In this document: piece after piece, positions 16,922 through 25,404 of the stretch | Numbering within the stretch: the first letter of the stretch is position 1 | Layout: each line of letters starts with the position of its first letter | Assembly (NCBI RefSeq): GCF_002914525.1 | Contig: NZ_LODW01000011.1 | Span: forward strand, 62,001-126,000 | Length of the DNA: 64,000 nt | Source of the DNA: Rhizobium hidalgonense | Lineage (GTDB): Bacteria; Pseudomonadota; Alphaproteobacteria; Rhizobiales; Rhizobiaceae | Direction: 5' to 3' | Translations under genes and position numbers: made by a program | The notes under the pieces: model-generated | Seen by the model: only the letters and a program-made list of their open reading frames with translations | Told to the model about the DNA's origin: nothing | The model's database searches: none

Positions 16922-17926
16922 GCCCAGGGCCAGTTTGGGCCGTGCCGCGCTCGGTGGGCTGTCATGCAGTCGGTTCCAGGCGCGGCGCAACTGCCGGGCC
17001 GAGCCGAAGCCGGCGCGCATTGCCACCGCCTCCATATCCAGCCTCGAGCCGGCGAGCATTTCGCGGGCGAGCGCCACGCGCATGCGGTTGACGAAGTCCG
17101 TTGCGCTCATGCCGGTATGTTCGTTGAACAGCCGCGAGAGATTTCGCGGGCTGGCGCCGCTGAGGCGCGCGAGCGAGGCGACCGACCAGTCGCGGGAGGG
17201 ATCGGCGGCGACTGCATCCTGGGCGCGATGAATGGCCGGGTGGATATGGTTGCGGCCTTCCAGCCAGGGCGAAAGCTGCGGATCCGAGCCGCCGCGCCTG
17301 AGATAGACGACGAGATATCGCGCCACCGCAAGCGCGCAGGCATGTCCGGCCGCTTCGGCGACGATATGGAGCATGAGGTCGATGCCGGCAGTGATACCGG
17401 CGCTCGTCAGGCGCTCTCCATCCTCGACATAAAGCCGGTTGTCCCGGATGCGCGCGGTGGGCGCAAGCCGCGCCAGATCCTCCATGCAACCGTGATGGGT
17501 GGTGCATTCGCGGCCGTCGAGCATGCCGGCCTCGGCGGCGAGCAAGGCGCCCGAGCAGATCGATGCCAGCCGAACCCCTGGACGAATAGCCCGCTTTAGC
17601 CAAGCCACGATCGCAGCCTGGTCGGCGCGCTCCTCTTCGTCCCACGGACGGTTATTCTCCATCGGCGCGTCGGCGCTGCCGGCGATGACGACAAGCGCCT
17701 GATCGGGCAATCGCTCGGGCAAGGCGGCGACACCAGTCACGGCAAGGCCGATCGAACTGCCGACTGTTGCCGATGGACCGATATAGGTAACGCTGAAGCG
17801 CACCGCGCGCTGTTCGAGGTTCGCCTTGCGCAGCACTTCGATCGGGCCGGCAACGTCGAGCAGCAGCACGCGCGGCGGCACGACGACGTAGACGCGAATA
17901 TCGAAGGGCTGCGCTGCGTCCATCAT
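16916..17926 (-). CDS. GlxA-type transcriptional regulator: DJ-1/PfpI domain plus AraC helix-turn-helix (336 aa)
   Basis: Residues 1-190 form a class I glutamine-amidotransferase-like (DJ-1/PfpI) domain, VYVVVPPRVLLLDVAGPIEVLRKAN, with the nucleophile-elbow-like segment RLASICSGALLAAEAGMLDG. Residues 230-330 hold two helix-turn-helix units, VASLARLSGASPRNLSRLF and EAVAMRAGFGSARQLRRAW. The stop overlaps the start codon of nothing downstream, but its start overlaps the stop of the isochorismatase-like gene by 4 bases (17923-17926). It therefore probably regulates that gene's pathway in response to a small molecule. Confidence 0.9.
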   Translation of the reverse strand: MMDAAQPFDIRVYVVVPPRVLLLDVAGPIEVLRKANLEQRAVRFSVTYIGPSATVGSSIGLAVTGVAALPERLPDQALVVIAGSADAPMENNRPWDEEERADQAAIVAWLKRAIRPGVRLASICSGALLAAEAGMLDGRECTTHHGCMEDLARLAPTARIRDNRLYVEDGERLTSAGITAGIDLMLHIVAEAAGHACALAVARYLVVYLRRGGSDPQLSPWLEGRNHIHPAIHRAQDAVAADPSRDWSVASLARLSGASPRNLSRLFNEHTGMSATDFVNRMRVALAREMLAGSRLDMEAVAMRAGFGSARQLRRAWNRLHDSPPSAARPKLALGS

Positions 17927-18489
17927 GCTGCGAGTTGCTCTCCGCGGCCCGCCAGCGCCTGTTCGACGGTCGTGATCCGGGCGAAGCGGCCAGACAGGAC
18001 CAGTTCCGTGCGGCCCCGGATTTCTCCGGCGCTCCAGGTGCGCCCCGCCGCGTCGGTCATCGGGAAGGTCAGGGTTGCTTCACCGACATAGTCGACCTGA
18101 TAGCCGAGATCCGAGGCGTGGCGGGTCGTGGTCTCGCAGCACTGTTCGGTGCGGATGCCGGAGACGAGGATGCGGCGAACCCCATTCTCGGTCAGCCATA
18201 CGTCGAGCCCGGAACCGACGAGCGCGCTGTGGCGGCTCTTCCTGAAGATTGCTTCGGGAGCGATCCTGAGCGGGGCGAGCGTCCTGACGAAGCCGGAGGC
18301 CTCCGCAAACGGGCCGCTTCCATCGACATGAAAGATCTGGATGACGGGCATCCCGCTGGCCTCGGCGCCGTCGATCAGTGCCTGCTGGCGGCCGATATAG
18401 GCGGAGGCGAGGCCCTCATCCCAATAATCGCGCTGCCGAAAGGATTCCTGGGCGTCTATGACGAGGAGAATGGTTTCATGGCCGGACAT
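17923..18489 (-). CDS. Isochorismatase-like cysteine hydrolase (188 aa)
   Basis: The fold markers are TILLVIDAQESFRQRDYW (the catalytic Asp of the D-K-C triad), RKSRHSALVGSGLDVWL (Lys) and RRILVSGIRTEQCCETTTRHASDLGY (Cys). The family includes nicotinamidases and amide hydrolases; the substrate is unknown. I chose the ATG at 18489, which has GGAGCAG upstream; an ATG at 18501 adds four residues. It overlaps the GlxA-type regulator by 4 bases, a common pairing of regulator and hydrolase. Confidence 0.85.
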   Translation of the reverse strand: MSGHETILLVIDAQESFRQRDYWDEGLASAYIGRQQALIDGAEASGMPVIQIFHVDGSGPFAEASGFVRTLAPLRIAPEAIFRKSRHSALVGSGLDVWLTENGVRRILVSGIRTEQCCETTTRHASDLGYQVDYVGEATLTFPMTDAAGRTWSAGEIRGRTELVLSGRFARITTVEQALAGRGEQLAA

Positions 18490-18683
18490 TTTCTGCTCCA
18501 TGGCGGTTGATCATGAAGCCATATTCGACGACATGAAGACAGAGGAAAATGCACGCGCCGGACAAATAACGGACAATTCGCGCCAATAGGGCGCCGAGGA
18601 CGGCCTCGTGCCGGCAGCGCAGACGAGAGACAACGCCATAGGCATGCTTCCGCCAAACCCTCTGCACGTGCTAAGGGGGACGG

Positions 18684-19352
18684 ATGAGACTGCTTGTGGT
18701 GGAGGACAACAAGGATCTGGCAGGCTGGCTGGGCAAAGCCCAGCGACAGGCGCAATACGCTATCGACATTGCCTATGACGGCGAGGACGCCGAGCATCTG
18801 CTCAAGGTGGCGGAATATTCGGCGATGATCCTCGACCTCTCGCTGCCCAAGCTTGACGGGTTGACGCTTTTGAAGCGGCTGAGGCAGTCCGGCAGCAAGC
18901 TGCCGGTGATCATCCTGACCGCCAATGCGAGCCTGGATGGCCGCGTGGCGGGGCTCGACAGCGGCGCCGACGACTATCTCGCCAAGCCCTTCGAAATCGC
19001 CGAACTCGAGGCGAGAATCCGCGCGGTGGTGCGGCGCGGCCAGGATCGGGCATCCTCCGAGATCACCGTTGGCAACCTGCGTTTCTCCGGTGGCACGCGG
19101 CAGTTTTTCGTCGCAGGCGAACCGCTGCAGCTGACGCCGCGGGAATATGCCGTTCTCGAACAGCTAATGATGAAGCTTGGCAACACGGTTTCCAAAGCCG
19201 CCCTGTCCGAAAGCGTCTTCGGTTTCGACGACGAGGCCGATCCGAGCGCCATCGAAATCTACGTCCACAGGCTCCGCAAGAAGCTCGAGAGCAGTTCGGT
19301 TCAGATCGCGACGCTGCGCGGGCTTGGTTATCTCCTCAGACATGTCGAATAG
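18684..19352 (+). CDS. OmpR/PhoB-type response regulator (222 aa)
   Basis: The receiver domain (1-115) has the acidic pair VVEDNKD, phospho-acceptor Asp51 in MILDLSLPKLDG, the conserved Thr79 (ILTA) and Lys101 (YLAKPFE). The C-terminal winged helix (about 125-220) contains LTPREYAVLEQLMMKLGNTVSK and IEIYVHRLRKKLE. It is a DNA-binding partner for the kinase whose start codon overlaps its end by 11 bases. The closest family style is TctD/QseB. The target genes are not evident. Confidence 0.95.
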   Translation: MRLLVVEDNKDLAGWLGKAQRQAQYAIDIAYDGEDAEHLLKVAEYSAMILDLSLPKLDGLTLLKRLRQSGSKLPVIILTANASLDGRVAGLDSGADDYLAKPFEIAELEARIRAVVRRGQDRASSEITVGNLRFSGGTRQFFVAGEPLQLTPREYAVLEQLMMKLGNTVSKAALSESVFGFDDEADPSAIEIYVHRLRKKLESSSVQIATLRGLGYLLRHVE

Positions 19353-20742
19353 CGTCGTGACAAAGGCTAGCGGAACGATCGCGCGGCTCAGCCAGAGCCT
19401 GAGGGTGCAACTGCTCTGCTGGGTGCTGCTGACGCTCTTCGGGGCGATCGCCTTCAATCTTTACGACAGCTTCTGGTCGGCCGACGCGACGGCAAAGCTG
19501 GTGACGGATCGAACGCTTCTGGCCTCCGCCCGCGTCATCGCCGAGGCTGTCCGCGTCGACGAGGGCGGCAATGTTCAGCTCGACGTGCCGCCGGCTGCGC
19601 TCGAGATGTTCGATACGGGCTTTGGCGACCGTGTATCCTACCAGGTCATCACTGCCTGGGGCAGCCTGGTGAGCGGCTTTCCCGACCTGCCGCGGCCGAC
19701 CGTCCAGCGGGCAGGCGAAGATCGCGCCTTCCATGGCGCCGACGTGCGCGTCATCATGCTCGATCATCCTGTCGTCGGCCTTCCCGATGACGGCACGATT
19801 TCGGTGACCGTCGCTGTAACCCATAACAGCCAGTATGCGATGCGACGGCAACTGTGGCTTTCGGATTTCTCGAAGCAGTTCGTACTCGTCTTCCTCGCAA
19901 GCCTGGTGACGATCCTCGGGCTTCAGCGCGGCCTCGCGCCAGCACTGAGGCTGCGGGACGCCGTGCGCCGGCGCGGGCGCAATCGTCTTGATCCGCTACC
20001 ACCCGAGATGGTGCAGAGCGAACTGCGTCCGCTCGTCCATGCCCTGAACGACTATATGGAGCGCGTCCAGAACCAGATGGCCGCACAGCGGCGGTTTGTG
20101 TCGAATGCTGCCCATCAACTCAGAACCCCGCTCGCGCTGATTTCGACACAGGCGAGCGTGGCGGCCCGTGAAGGCGATGCCGCCCGCCGCGACGAGGCGC
20201 TTGTCGCCCTTCGCACCAGCACGCGGCAGATTTCGCGTCTCGCCAGCCAGTTGCTGACCTTGTCGCGGGCCGAACCAGGCAGCCGGCGCCCGCGTAGCGA
20301 TGCGACCGATCTCAGCAAGGCGGCCCGTGAGATACTGGAGGCCTATGCCGAAGAGGCGCTCAAGCGCAACATCGACGTTGGTTTGGAAGCGGATCGGTCG
20401 ATTGTCGTCGAGGGCGACGGGACGATGCTGCGCGAAATGCTGGTCAACCTCATCGACAATGCGATCCGCTATAGCAAAGCCAATGGACGGGTGACCGTCG
20501 CCGTCGCGCAGGAGAACGGCCACGCCGTCGTCACCGTCGAGGATAATGGGCCGGGTATTCCCGAAGGGGAGCGCGAACAGGTTTTCGAACGGTTCTACCG
20601 GATCATGGGAACCGAAAGCGAAGGGAGCGGTCTCGGGCTTGCGATTGTCCGCGAGGTCGTCGAAGGGGCCGGAGGTTTGGTTTCGCTGAGCGATGCCGAG
20701 GGTGGCGGTCTCGTCGTGACCGTGCGGCTTCCGCTTGCTTGA
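19342..20742 (+). CDS. Sensor histidine kinase, TctE/QseC type (466 aa)
   Basis: TM1 is at about 22-42, with a periplasmic sensor region of about 135 residues resembling the two-component sensor N-terminal domain (WSADATAKLVTDRTLLASARVIAEAV). TM2 is at about 178-194. The H-box is SNAAHQLRTPLA with His258. The N-box (EMLVNLIDNAIRYS), G1 (VEDNGPGIP) and G2 (GSGLGLAIVREVV) are intact. The ATG at 19342 overlaps the regulator's stop by 11 bases. By family analogy it may sense a small organic acid or a metal; nothing nearby identifies the signal. Confidence 0.95.
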   Translation: MSNSVVTKASGTIARLSQSLRVQLLCWVLLTLFGAIAFNLYDSFWSADATAKLVTDRTLLASARVIAEAVRVDEGGNVQLDVPPAALEMFDTGFGDRVSYQVITAWGSLVSGFPDLPRPTVQRAGEDRAFHGADVRVIMLDHPVVGLPDDGTISVTVAVTHNSQYAMRRQLWLSDFSKQFVLVFLASLVTILGLQRGLAPALRLRDAVRRRGRNRLDPLPPEMVQSELRPLVHALNDYMERVQNQMAAQRRFVSNAAHQLRTPLALISTQASVAAREGDAARRDEALVALRTSTRQISRLASQLLTLSRAEPGSRRPRSDATDLSKAAREILEAYAEEALKRNIDVGLEADRSIVVEGDGTMLREMLVNLIDNAIRYSKANGRVTVAVAQENGHAVVTVEDNGPGIPEGEREQVFERFYRIMGTESEGSGLGLAIVREVVEGAGGLVSLSDAEGGGLVVTVRLPLA

Positions 20743-20790
20743 ACGGTCATGCTTGGGCTTATTCATTCTGTCCGCCGGTTCGCGGGGATG

Positions 20791-20949
20791 GCTTGCCCTC
20801 ACCCCTAGCCCTTGCCGGGGTCGAGCCACTGGTCTCGACCCGTCTTGCGGACCCCCGTAAATGGGGCGAGAGGAGGGGAACGGAGACGGTGCGGCATGGT
20901 CCCTTCGCCCCGCAGGCAAGAAGGTGGCGGCAGCCGAATGAGGGCAAGC
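20791..20949. repeat. REP/MITE-like mosaic element with inverted ends
   Basis: The 159-base element is bounded by GCTTGCCCTCA (20791-20801) and its exact reverse complement TGAGGGCAAGC (20939-20949). Inside are the hairpin GGGTCGAG-N8-CTCGACCC (20818-20841) and a CCCC-GTAAAT-GGGG unit near 20852. The GGTGGCGGCAGCCGAATGAGGG segment resembles intergenic repeats common in Rhizobiales. It fills the gap between convergent genes and codes for nothing visible. Confidence 0.75.
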
Positions 20950-20963
20950 GCCGGATGACACGG

Positions 20964-21000
20964 TCAATAAAAAGAAGGCCGGGCGTTGCGCCCGGCCTTC
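20964..21000 (-). terminator. Intrinsic terminator of the SsuABC-type operon
   Basis: GAAGGCCGGGC (20974-20984) and GCCCGGCCTTC (20990-21000) form an 11-bp perfect stem with loop GTTGC. On the minus strand it is followed directly by TTTTTATTG, the expected T-run. It lies 29 bases past the permease stop and also closes the convergent kinase transcript. Confidence 0.9.
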
Positions 21001-21028
21001 GCTTCGATCTGCCTTGGGAGGAGGCGGA

Positions 21029-21910
21029 TTATTGCGTATCGAGGTGCTGCTGCGGGCGCCATTTCGCCAGGCGGTTCTCGACCAGTGTCATGATGTATTC
21101 GGCAACAAGCGTGACGACCATGACGAGGAGGATGGCCGCGAACATGCCGGCCGCGTCGAACGTGCCCTTCGCGATTGAGATCAACTGGCCGATGCCGAAG
21201 CGGGCTCCGACGAATTCGCCGACGATGGCGCCGATGATTGCAAAGCCGAAGGAGACGTGCAGGCTGGCGAAGATCCAGCTCATGGCCGAGGGAATGACCA
21301 CCGTGCGCGTCACCTGCCAGTCCGAGGCACCGAGGATGCGGGCATTGGCGATCATGTTGCGGTCGGCTTCGCGCACGCCTTGGAAGGCGTTGGCGAAGAC
21401 GACGAAGAACACCATGATGAAGGCGAGAGCCACCTTGGACGGCAGGCCGAGACCCATGATCATGATGAAGATCGGAGCAAGAACCACGCGCGGGATCGAG
21501 TTGATCGCCTTGATGTAGACGGAGAAAATGTCCGACAGGAAGCGGTTGCGGCCGAGGCCGATGCCGACGAAGACGCCGGTAATCGAGCCTGCGAAGAAGC
21601 CGATCAGCGCCTCCTCCATCGTCACCCACAGATTATACCAGAGCGACCCTTCGGTGGTGCCCTCGGTCGCCCATTCGTAAAGACGCTCAAGCACGCCGCT
21701 CGGGCTCGAGTAGAAGAACGGATCGATCCACTGCATGTTGGAGGAGAGTTCCCACATGCCGATGACGAAGACCAGGATGGCAATCTGCCAGAAGCGCACG
21801 AGCGTGTTGCGCCGGCGTACCGCCTTCAGCGCGGAGGCTTCGATTTCGGCATCAGATGTGCCCGGACGAAACAGCGTGGCCGAACCGGCCTCGAATGTGG
21901 TGTTTGCCAT
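21029..21910 (-). CDS. ABC transporter permease, SsuC/TauC type (293 aa)
   Basis: About six membrane helices, the first being FWQIAILVFVIGMWELSS. The coupling loop is READRNMIANARILGASDWQVTRTVVIPSAM, the pattern of nitrate/sulfonate/taurine/pyrimidine-precursor permeases. It is the last gene of the operon, 12 bases after the ATPase gene. The substrate is undetermined; the binding protein gives no diagnostic residues that I can read. Confidence 0.93.
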   Translation of the reverse strand: MANTTFEAGSATLFRPGTSDAEIEASALKAVRRRNTLVRFWQIAILVFVIGMWELSSNMQWIDPFFYSSPSGVLERLYEWATEGTTEGSLWYNLWVTMEEALIGFFAGSITGVFVGIGLGRNRFLSDIFSVYIKAINSIPRVVLAPIFIMIMGLGLPSKVALAFIMVFFVVFANAFQGVREADRNMIANARILGASDWQVTRTVVIPSAMSWIFASLHVSFGFAIIGAIVGEFVGARFGIGQLISIAKGTFDAAGMFAAILLVMVVTLVAEYIMTLVENRLAKWRPQQHLDTQ

Positions 21911-21922
21911 GATATCCTCCTC

Positions 21923-22741
21923 TCAAGCCGCTTCGCTTGCGCGGCGGTAGCTGGTCTCAACCTCCTCGCGCAGGTCCTCCCAGATCGTCTTACAATAGTC
22001 GATGAAGCTCTGCTCGTAGCGGATCTCCGACACCACGCGCGGACGGGGAAGATCGATCGGGTAGACCGACTTGACCGTGGCCGGGCCGGCGGTGAGTACA
22101 TAGACCTTGTCGGCAAGGGCTACGGCCTCTTCGAGATCGTGGGTGACGAACACCACCGAGGCCTTGCGCTCCGCCCAGAGCTTCAGGAGTTCTTCGTGCA
22201 TGACCGTGCGGGTCTGCACGTCGAGCGCCGAGAAGGGCTCGTCCATCAGCAGGATTTCAGGTTCGTTGATGAAGGTCTGCGCCAGCGAGACACGTTTGCG
22301 CATGCCGCCGGAAAGCTGATGGGGATAATGATGGAGGAACTTCGACAGGCCGACACGGGCCAGCCAATCGCGGGCGCTCTTTTCCGCCTCGGCACGGGAC
22401 TTGCCGCGAAACAGCGGGCCGGCCATGACATTATCTATTACGTTCTTCCAGGGAAAGAGTGCGTCGGTCTGGAATGCGAAGCCGACACGCGGGTCGATGC
22501 CGGTGATCGGGCCGCCCATCAGCCGCACTTCGCCGGCGCTCGGGCGTGCGAGGCCGGTGACCAGGTTGAGGGTCGTCGACTTGCCGCAGCCGGTCGGGCC
22601 GACGACGGCGACAAACTCGCCGCGCGCGACCGTCATGTTGAAATCGCGCAGCGCAGTCAGGGATTTGCCGGTCGGCGAGACGAAACGCCGGCTGACATTG
22701 ATCAGCTCGATCGCCGGGATCTGCTTACTATCCTGTTGCAT
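21923..22741 (-). CDS. ABC transporter ATPase, SsuB/TauB type (272 aa)
   Basis: Walker A GPTGCGKSTTLN, signature LSGGMRKRVSLAQTF and Walker B ILLMDEPFSALD with THDLEEAVALADKVYVL place it with nitrate/sulfonate/taurine importer ATPases. I set the start at the ATG at 22741 (MQQDSKQIPAIELINVSRRF); the open frame upstream has no family similarity and overlaps the leader after the binding-protein gene. It lies between the binding protein (95-base gap) and the permease (12-base gap). Confidence 0.94.
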   Translation of the reverse strand: MQQDSKQIPAIELINVSRRFVSPTGKSLTALRDFNMTVARGEFVAVVGPTGCGKSTTLNLVTGLARPSAGEVRLMGGPITGIDPRVGFAFQTDALFPWKNVIDNVMAGPLFRGKSRAEAEKSARDWLARVGLSKFLHHYPHQLSGGMRKRVSLAQTFINEPEILLMDEPFSALDVQTRTVMHEELLKLWAERKASVVFVTHDLEEAVALADKVYVLTAGPATVKSVYPIDLPRPRVVSEIRYEQSFIDYCKTIWEDLREEVETSYRRASEAA

Positions 22742-22835
22742 GATGATACCTGAGGCGTGCCTTAGGGCGCGTGCACGCAATGCCCGTGGACCAATCGAAG
22801 GCCGCTTCCGATTGCAGTCGGAAGCGGCGCATGGG

Positions 22836-23849
22836 TTACTTGACGTTCTTGACGAATTCCGTCGTGTAAGTCTTTGAAAGATCGATCTGCTTGCCCTTAA
22901 CGTTCTTGGAGAACTCCGAGAGCACAGCAAGCACGGTCTTGGGGCCGTCTTCCGGCATGACGCCGTCGGGCGTGAACATGCCCTTGCCGGCGTCGAGAGC
23001 CTTGACGTAGCCGTCCTTGTCGCCGACGTAGAAATCCTTTGGCATCTTGTCCGCGATCTCGGCGGCAGAATGCGTGTTGATGTACTTCAGCGTCTTGACG
23101 AAGGCATTGGCGAGCTTCTGCGCCTCTTCCTTGTGAGCGTCGACCCAGGAGGCTTCCATATAAAGCGAAGCGGCCGGATAGGTGCCGCCGAGCGCCTGAC
23201 GGGTCGACTCGACCGTGCGCATGTCGACGAGCACGCTGGCTTCGCCTGTCTTGATCAGGCGCGAGATCGTCGGCTCGGTCGTCATGCCGGCCTGGATCTG
23301 ATCTTGCTGCATGGCGGCGATGAAGGTGCCGCCGGCGCCGACCGGAACGGTGACGACGTCGCCGGGCTTCAGTCCGGCCTTCGACGCCATGAAGAGGGTC
23401 AGGAAGTTCGTGGACGAGCCGAGACCGGTGACACCGAGGGTCTTGCCCTTGAAATCGGCCGGCGACTTGATCTCGGGATGTTTGCTCGAGACCATCTCGA
23501 CCTCGCCCGGCGCCTGGCTGAACTGGACGATGGATTCGACGAATTTGCCCTTGGCCTGCAGGTCCACACAGTGGTCATAGAAGCCGACCACGCCCTGGAC
23601 GGCGCCAGCCAGCAGCTGGTTTTCAGCGTCGACACCGGCAGCTTCGTTCAGGAGTTCGACGTCGAGGCCCTCATCTTTGAAGTAGCCGAGGGATTCGGCG
23701 AGCTTGGCGGGCAGATAGATCTGCTTCTCATAGCCGCCGACCATGATGGTGATCTTGTCGGCTGCATGGGCAGCGCCTGACGTAAATGAGGCTGCGGCGA
23801 GAAGCGCGGAAAAAGCGACGGTGTGAAAAAGGCTGCGTGAAGAACGCAT
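22836..23849 (-). CDS. ABC transporter substrate-binding protein, NMT1/SsuA-like (337 aa)
   Basis: Residues 1-29 are a signal peptide (LLAAASFTSGAAHAADK). The mature part starts ITIMVGGYEKQIYLPAKLAESLGYFKDEGLDVELL, the standard opening of the NMT1/SsuA group that binds sulfonates, nitrate or thiamine-pyrimidine precursors. The start at 23849 has AGGAGGAGATATCC directly upstream. The ligand is unknown; the FadR-type regulator upstream hints at a carboxylate or aromatic acid rather than sulfur starvation, but this is only inference. Confidence 0.92.
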   Translation of the reverse strand: MRSSRSLFHTVAFSALLAAASFTSGAAHAADKITIMVGGYEKQIYLPAKLAESLGYFKDEGLDVELLNEAAGVDAENQLLAGAVQGVVGFYDHCVDLQAKGKFVESIVQFSQAPGEVEMVSSKHPEIKSPADFKGKTLGVTGLGSSTNFLTLFMASKAGLKPGDVVTVPVGAGGTFIAAMQQDQIQAGMTTEPTISRLIKTGEASVLVDMRTVESTRQALGGTYPAASLYMEASWVDAHKEEAQKLANAFVKTLKYINTHSAAEIADKMPKDFYVGDKDGYVKALDAGKGMFTPDGVMPEDGPKTVLAVLSEFSKNVKGKQIDLSKTYTTEFVKNVK

Positions 23850-23873
23850 GGATATCTCCTCCTGGTGGTTTAC

Positions 23874-23920
23874 CTGCATCGTCGTCTCGTCACCTTGACC
23901 GTGTCTCCTCCACGATGCAG
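23874..23920. promoter_or_regulatory. Inverted repeat in the binding-protein leader
   Basis: CTGCATCGT (23874-23882) is repeated inverted as ACGATGCAG (23912-23920), 29 bases apart, ending 25 bases before the start codon of the binding-protein gene on the minus strand. It could be a pair of half-sites for a dimeric regulator or an mRNA hairpin near the ribosome-binding site. Confidence 0.4.
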
Positions 23921-24119
23921 CCCTTTCCTAAGACGTCGAAGCTTTCAACTAGCTTTCAGCGCAGACCGGACAACGACCAGTCCAACATCCAGCCGATGCG
24001 GGGTGCGCATGGGTTTGCAATAAACGCGGCTGTGCAATCGGCCAGCAGATTTGCGCGCAGCGCCGGAATGGCGGTTGGATTGGTGATGTCGGAAAAGCTG
24101 CAGCGTTTTGCGCCGGCCT

Positions 24120-24854
24120 TCAGCTGGTAAAGCTTCGCAGATCCTTGAGCAGATTGCGATATCTCGCCTGGCTGCCGACGAGATGCTCGCGCATGGCATT
24201 GCGTGCGGCCTGATCGTCCCTGTCGGAGATCGCCACGATGATCGCTTCATGTTCCCGGTGAATGAGCTTGCGGTAGGCGGTCTGTTCGGCCGTCCTCGTT
24301 TCCGGTACAACCCTCGACTGTGGGATGATCGCGGCGCCCTGGGATTCCAGGAAGTGCTTGAACAGCGGATTGTTCGTCGCCTCGGCGATCGCGACATGGA
24401 GTTCGAGATCCGCCTCACGGATGGACTGATCGGTCTCGATACACTGGAGGATTTTTCGGTGACATTCGAAGATCGCCTCCTCCTGCGCCGGCGAACGGCG
24501 GAGCGCGGCAAGCCCTGCCGCCTCGATTTCGACGGGTGTGCGGATCTCCAGCACTTCCAGATCTGAGGCCACGCGGGCCTTGTCGACCTTGCGGCCCGAC
24601 AGCGCCGGGTCGGGGCTGATCACGAAGATGCCTGCTCCTTGGCGAACTTCGACCAGCCCGTCGGAGCGGAGCGCGGCGACGGCTTCGCGTACCACCGTTC
24701 GGCTGACGCTGTGCGTCTCGGTCAGCTCATGCTCGCTGGGAAGCTTGTCACCGGCGGCGTACTGGCCACTGAGGATCGCTTGGCGCAGGCTTTCGCCGAC
24801 CTGTGAGACCAGCGACCCCGAACCTCTGCTGCGATCCTTCCCCTGCATAGCCAC
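24120..24854 (-). CDS. FadR-type GntR family regulator (244 aa)
   Basis: The winged helix at about 14-80 reads VGESLRQAILSGQYAAGDKLPSEHELTETHSVSRTVVREAVAALRSDGLVEVRQGAGIFV, a textbook GntR N-terminus. The C-terminal FCD domain is all-helical with metal-binding His positions (DLELHVAIAEATNNPLFKHFLE, MREHLVGSQARYRNLL). It is co-oriented with the downstream transporter genes (266-base gap) and probably controls them in answer to a carboxylate ligand. A candidate operator lies 70 bases upstream at 24924-24939. Confidence 0.92.
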   Translation of the reverse strand: MAMQGKDRSRGSGSLVSQVGESLRQAILSGQYAAGDKLPSEHELTETHSVSRTVVREAVAALRSDGLVEVRQGAGIFVISPDPALSGRKVDKARVASDLEVLEIRTPVEIEAAGLAALRRSPAQEEAIFECHRKILQCIETDQSIREADLELHVAIAEATNNPLFKHFLESQGAAIIPQSRVVPETRTAEQTAYRKLIHREHEAIIVAISDRDDQAARNAMREHLVGSQARYRNLLKDLRSFTS

Positions 24855-24923
24855 GCCTCGCCCCCCGCATCGGCTTCGATTCGGACGCCGTTCGAACCAG
24901 CGGCATCCTGAAATTTACAATTC

Positions 24924-24939
24924 ATCACACATGTATGAT
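24924..24939. promoter_or_regulatory. Candidate GntR-type operator
   Basis: ATCACACATGTATGAT is a near-perfect palindrome (one mismatched pair) centred on ACATGT, 70 bases upstream of the FadR-type gene. Its size and AT-rich outer halves fit FadR-subfamily sites, suggesting autoregulation. Confidence 0.45.
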
Positions 24940-25143
24940 AAATCCTGCAGTCTTTCAATGGATGAAGGGGCACGCTTTTGCTTTGGCTGCTTCGCCGATG
25001 AAAATCCGACATTGAGTTTCACAACTCTCGAAGCTGTGTCACCTTTCTGGAAGGTCTCAGTCGGGCTTCATGACGTATAGGTGCTGGATGTAATCAAAAA
25101 TAATCGCTATGATTAGGATTGATTGGTGTTGAGGAGTTCTTCG

Positions 25144-25404
25144 ATGGAGACCAAAGTTCTCACGGCTCATGTTCCACTGCCGCTTGCACAGAAAGTCGAT
25201 CAGCTCGCGTCGAGGCTTGAGCGTTCGCGCGGCTGGATCGTCAAGCAAGCCCTGTCTGCATGGATCGACCAGGAAGAGGAGCGCCGGCGTTTGACCCTTG
25301 AGGCGTTGGCCGACGTGGAGAGCGGCAACGTTGTCGATCACCAGTCTGTTCAAGCCTGGGCCGATAGCCTTGACAGTGATGAGCCGATTTCGTTGCCCCG
25401 GTGA
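25144..25404 (+). CDS. Ribbon-helix-helix antitoxin, ParD/CopG-like (86 aa)
   Basis: The N-terminus METKVLTAHVPLPLAQKVDQLASRLERSRGWIVKQALSAWI has the beta-strand then two helices of a ribbon-helix-helix DNA-binding domain. The acidic C-terminal part (DVESGNVVDHQSVQAWADSLDSDEP) would wrap the toxin. The start at 25144 has GAGGAG upstream; an in-frame ATG at 25123 is less well placed. Its stop overlaps the toxin's ATG by one base, so the pair is translationally coupled and probably self-repressed. Confidence 0.9.
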   Translation: METKVLTAHVPLPLAQKVDQLASRLERSRGWIVKQALSAWIDQEEERRRLTLEALADVESGNVVDHQSVQAWADSLDSDEPISLPR

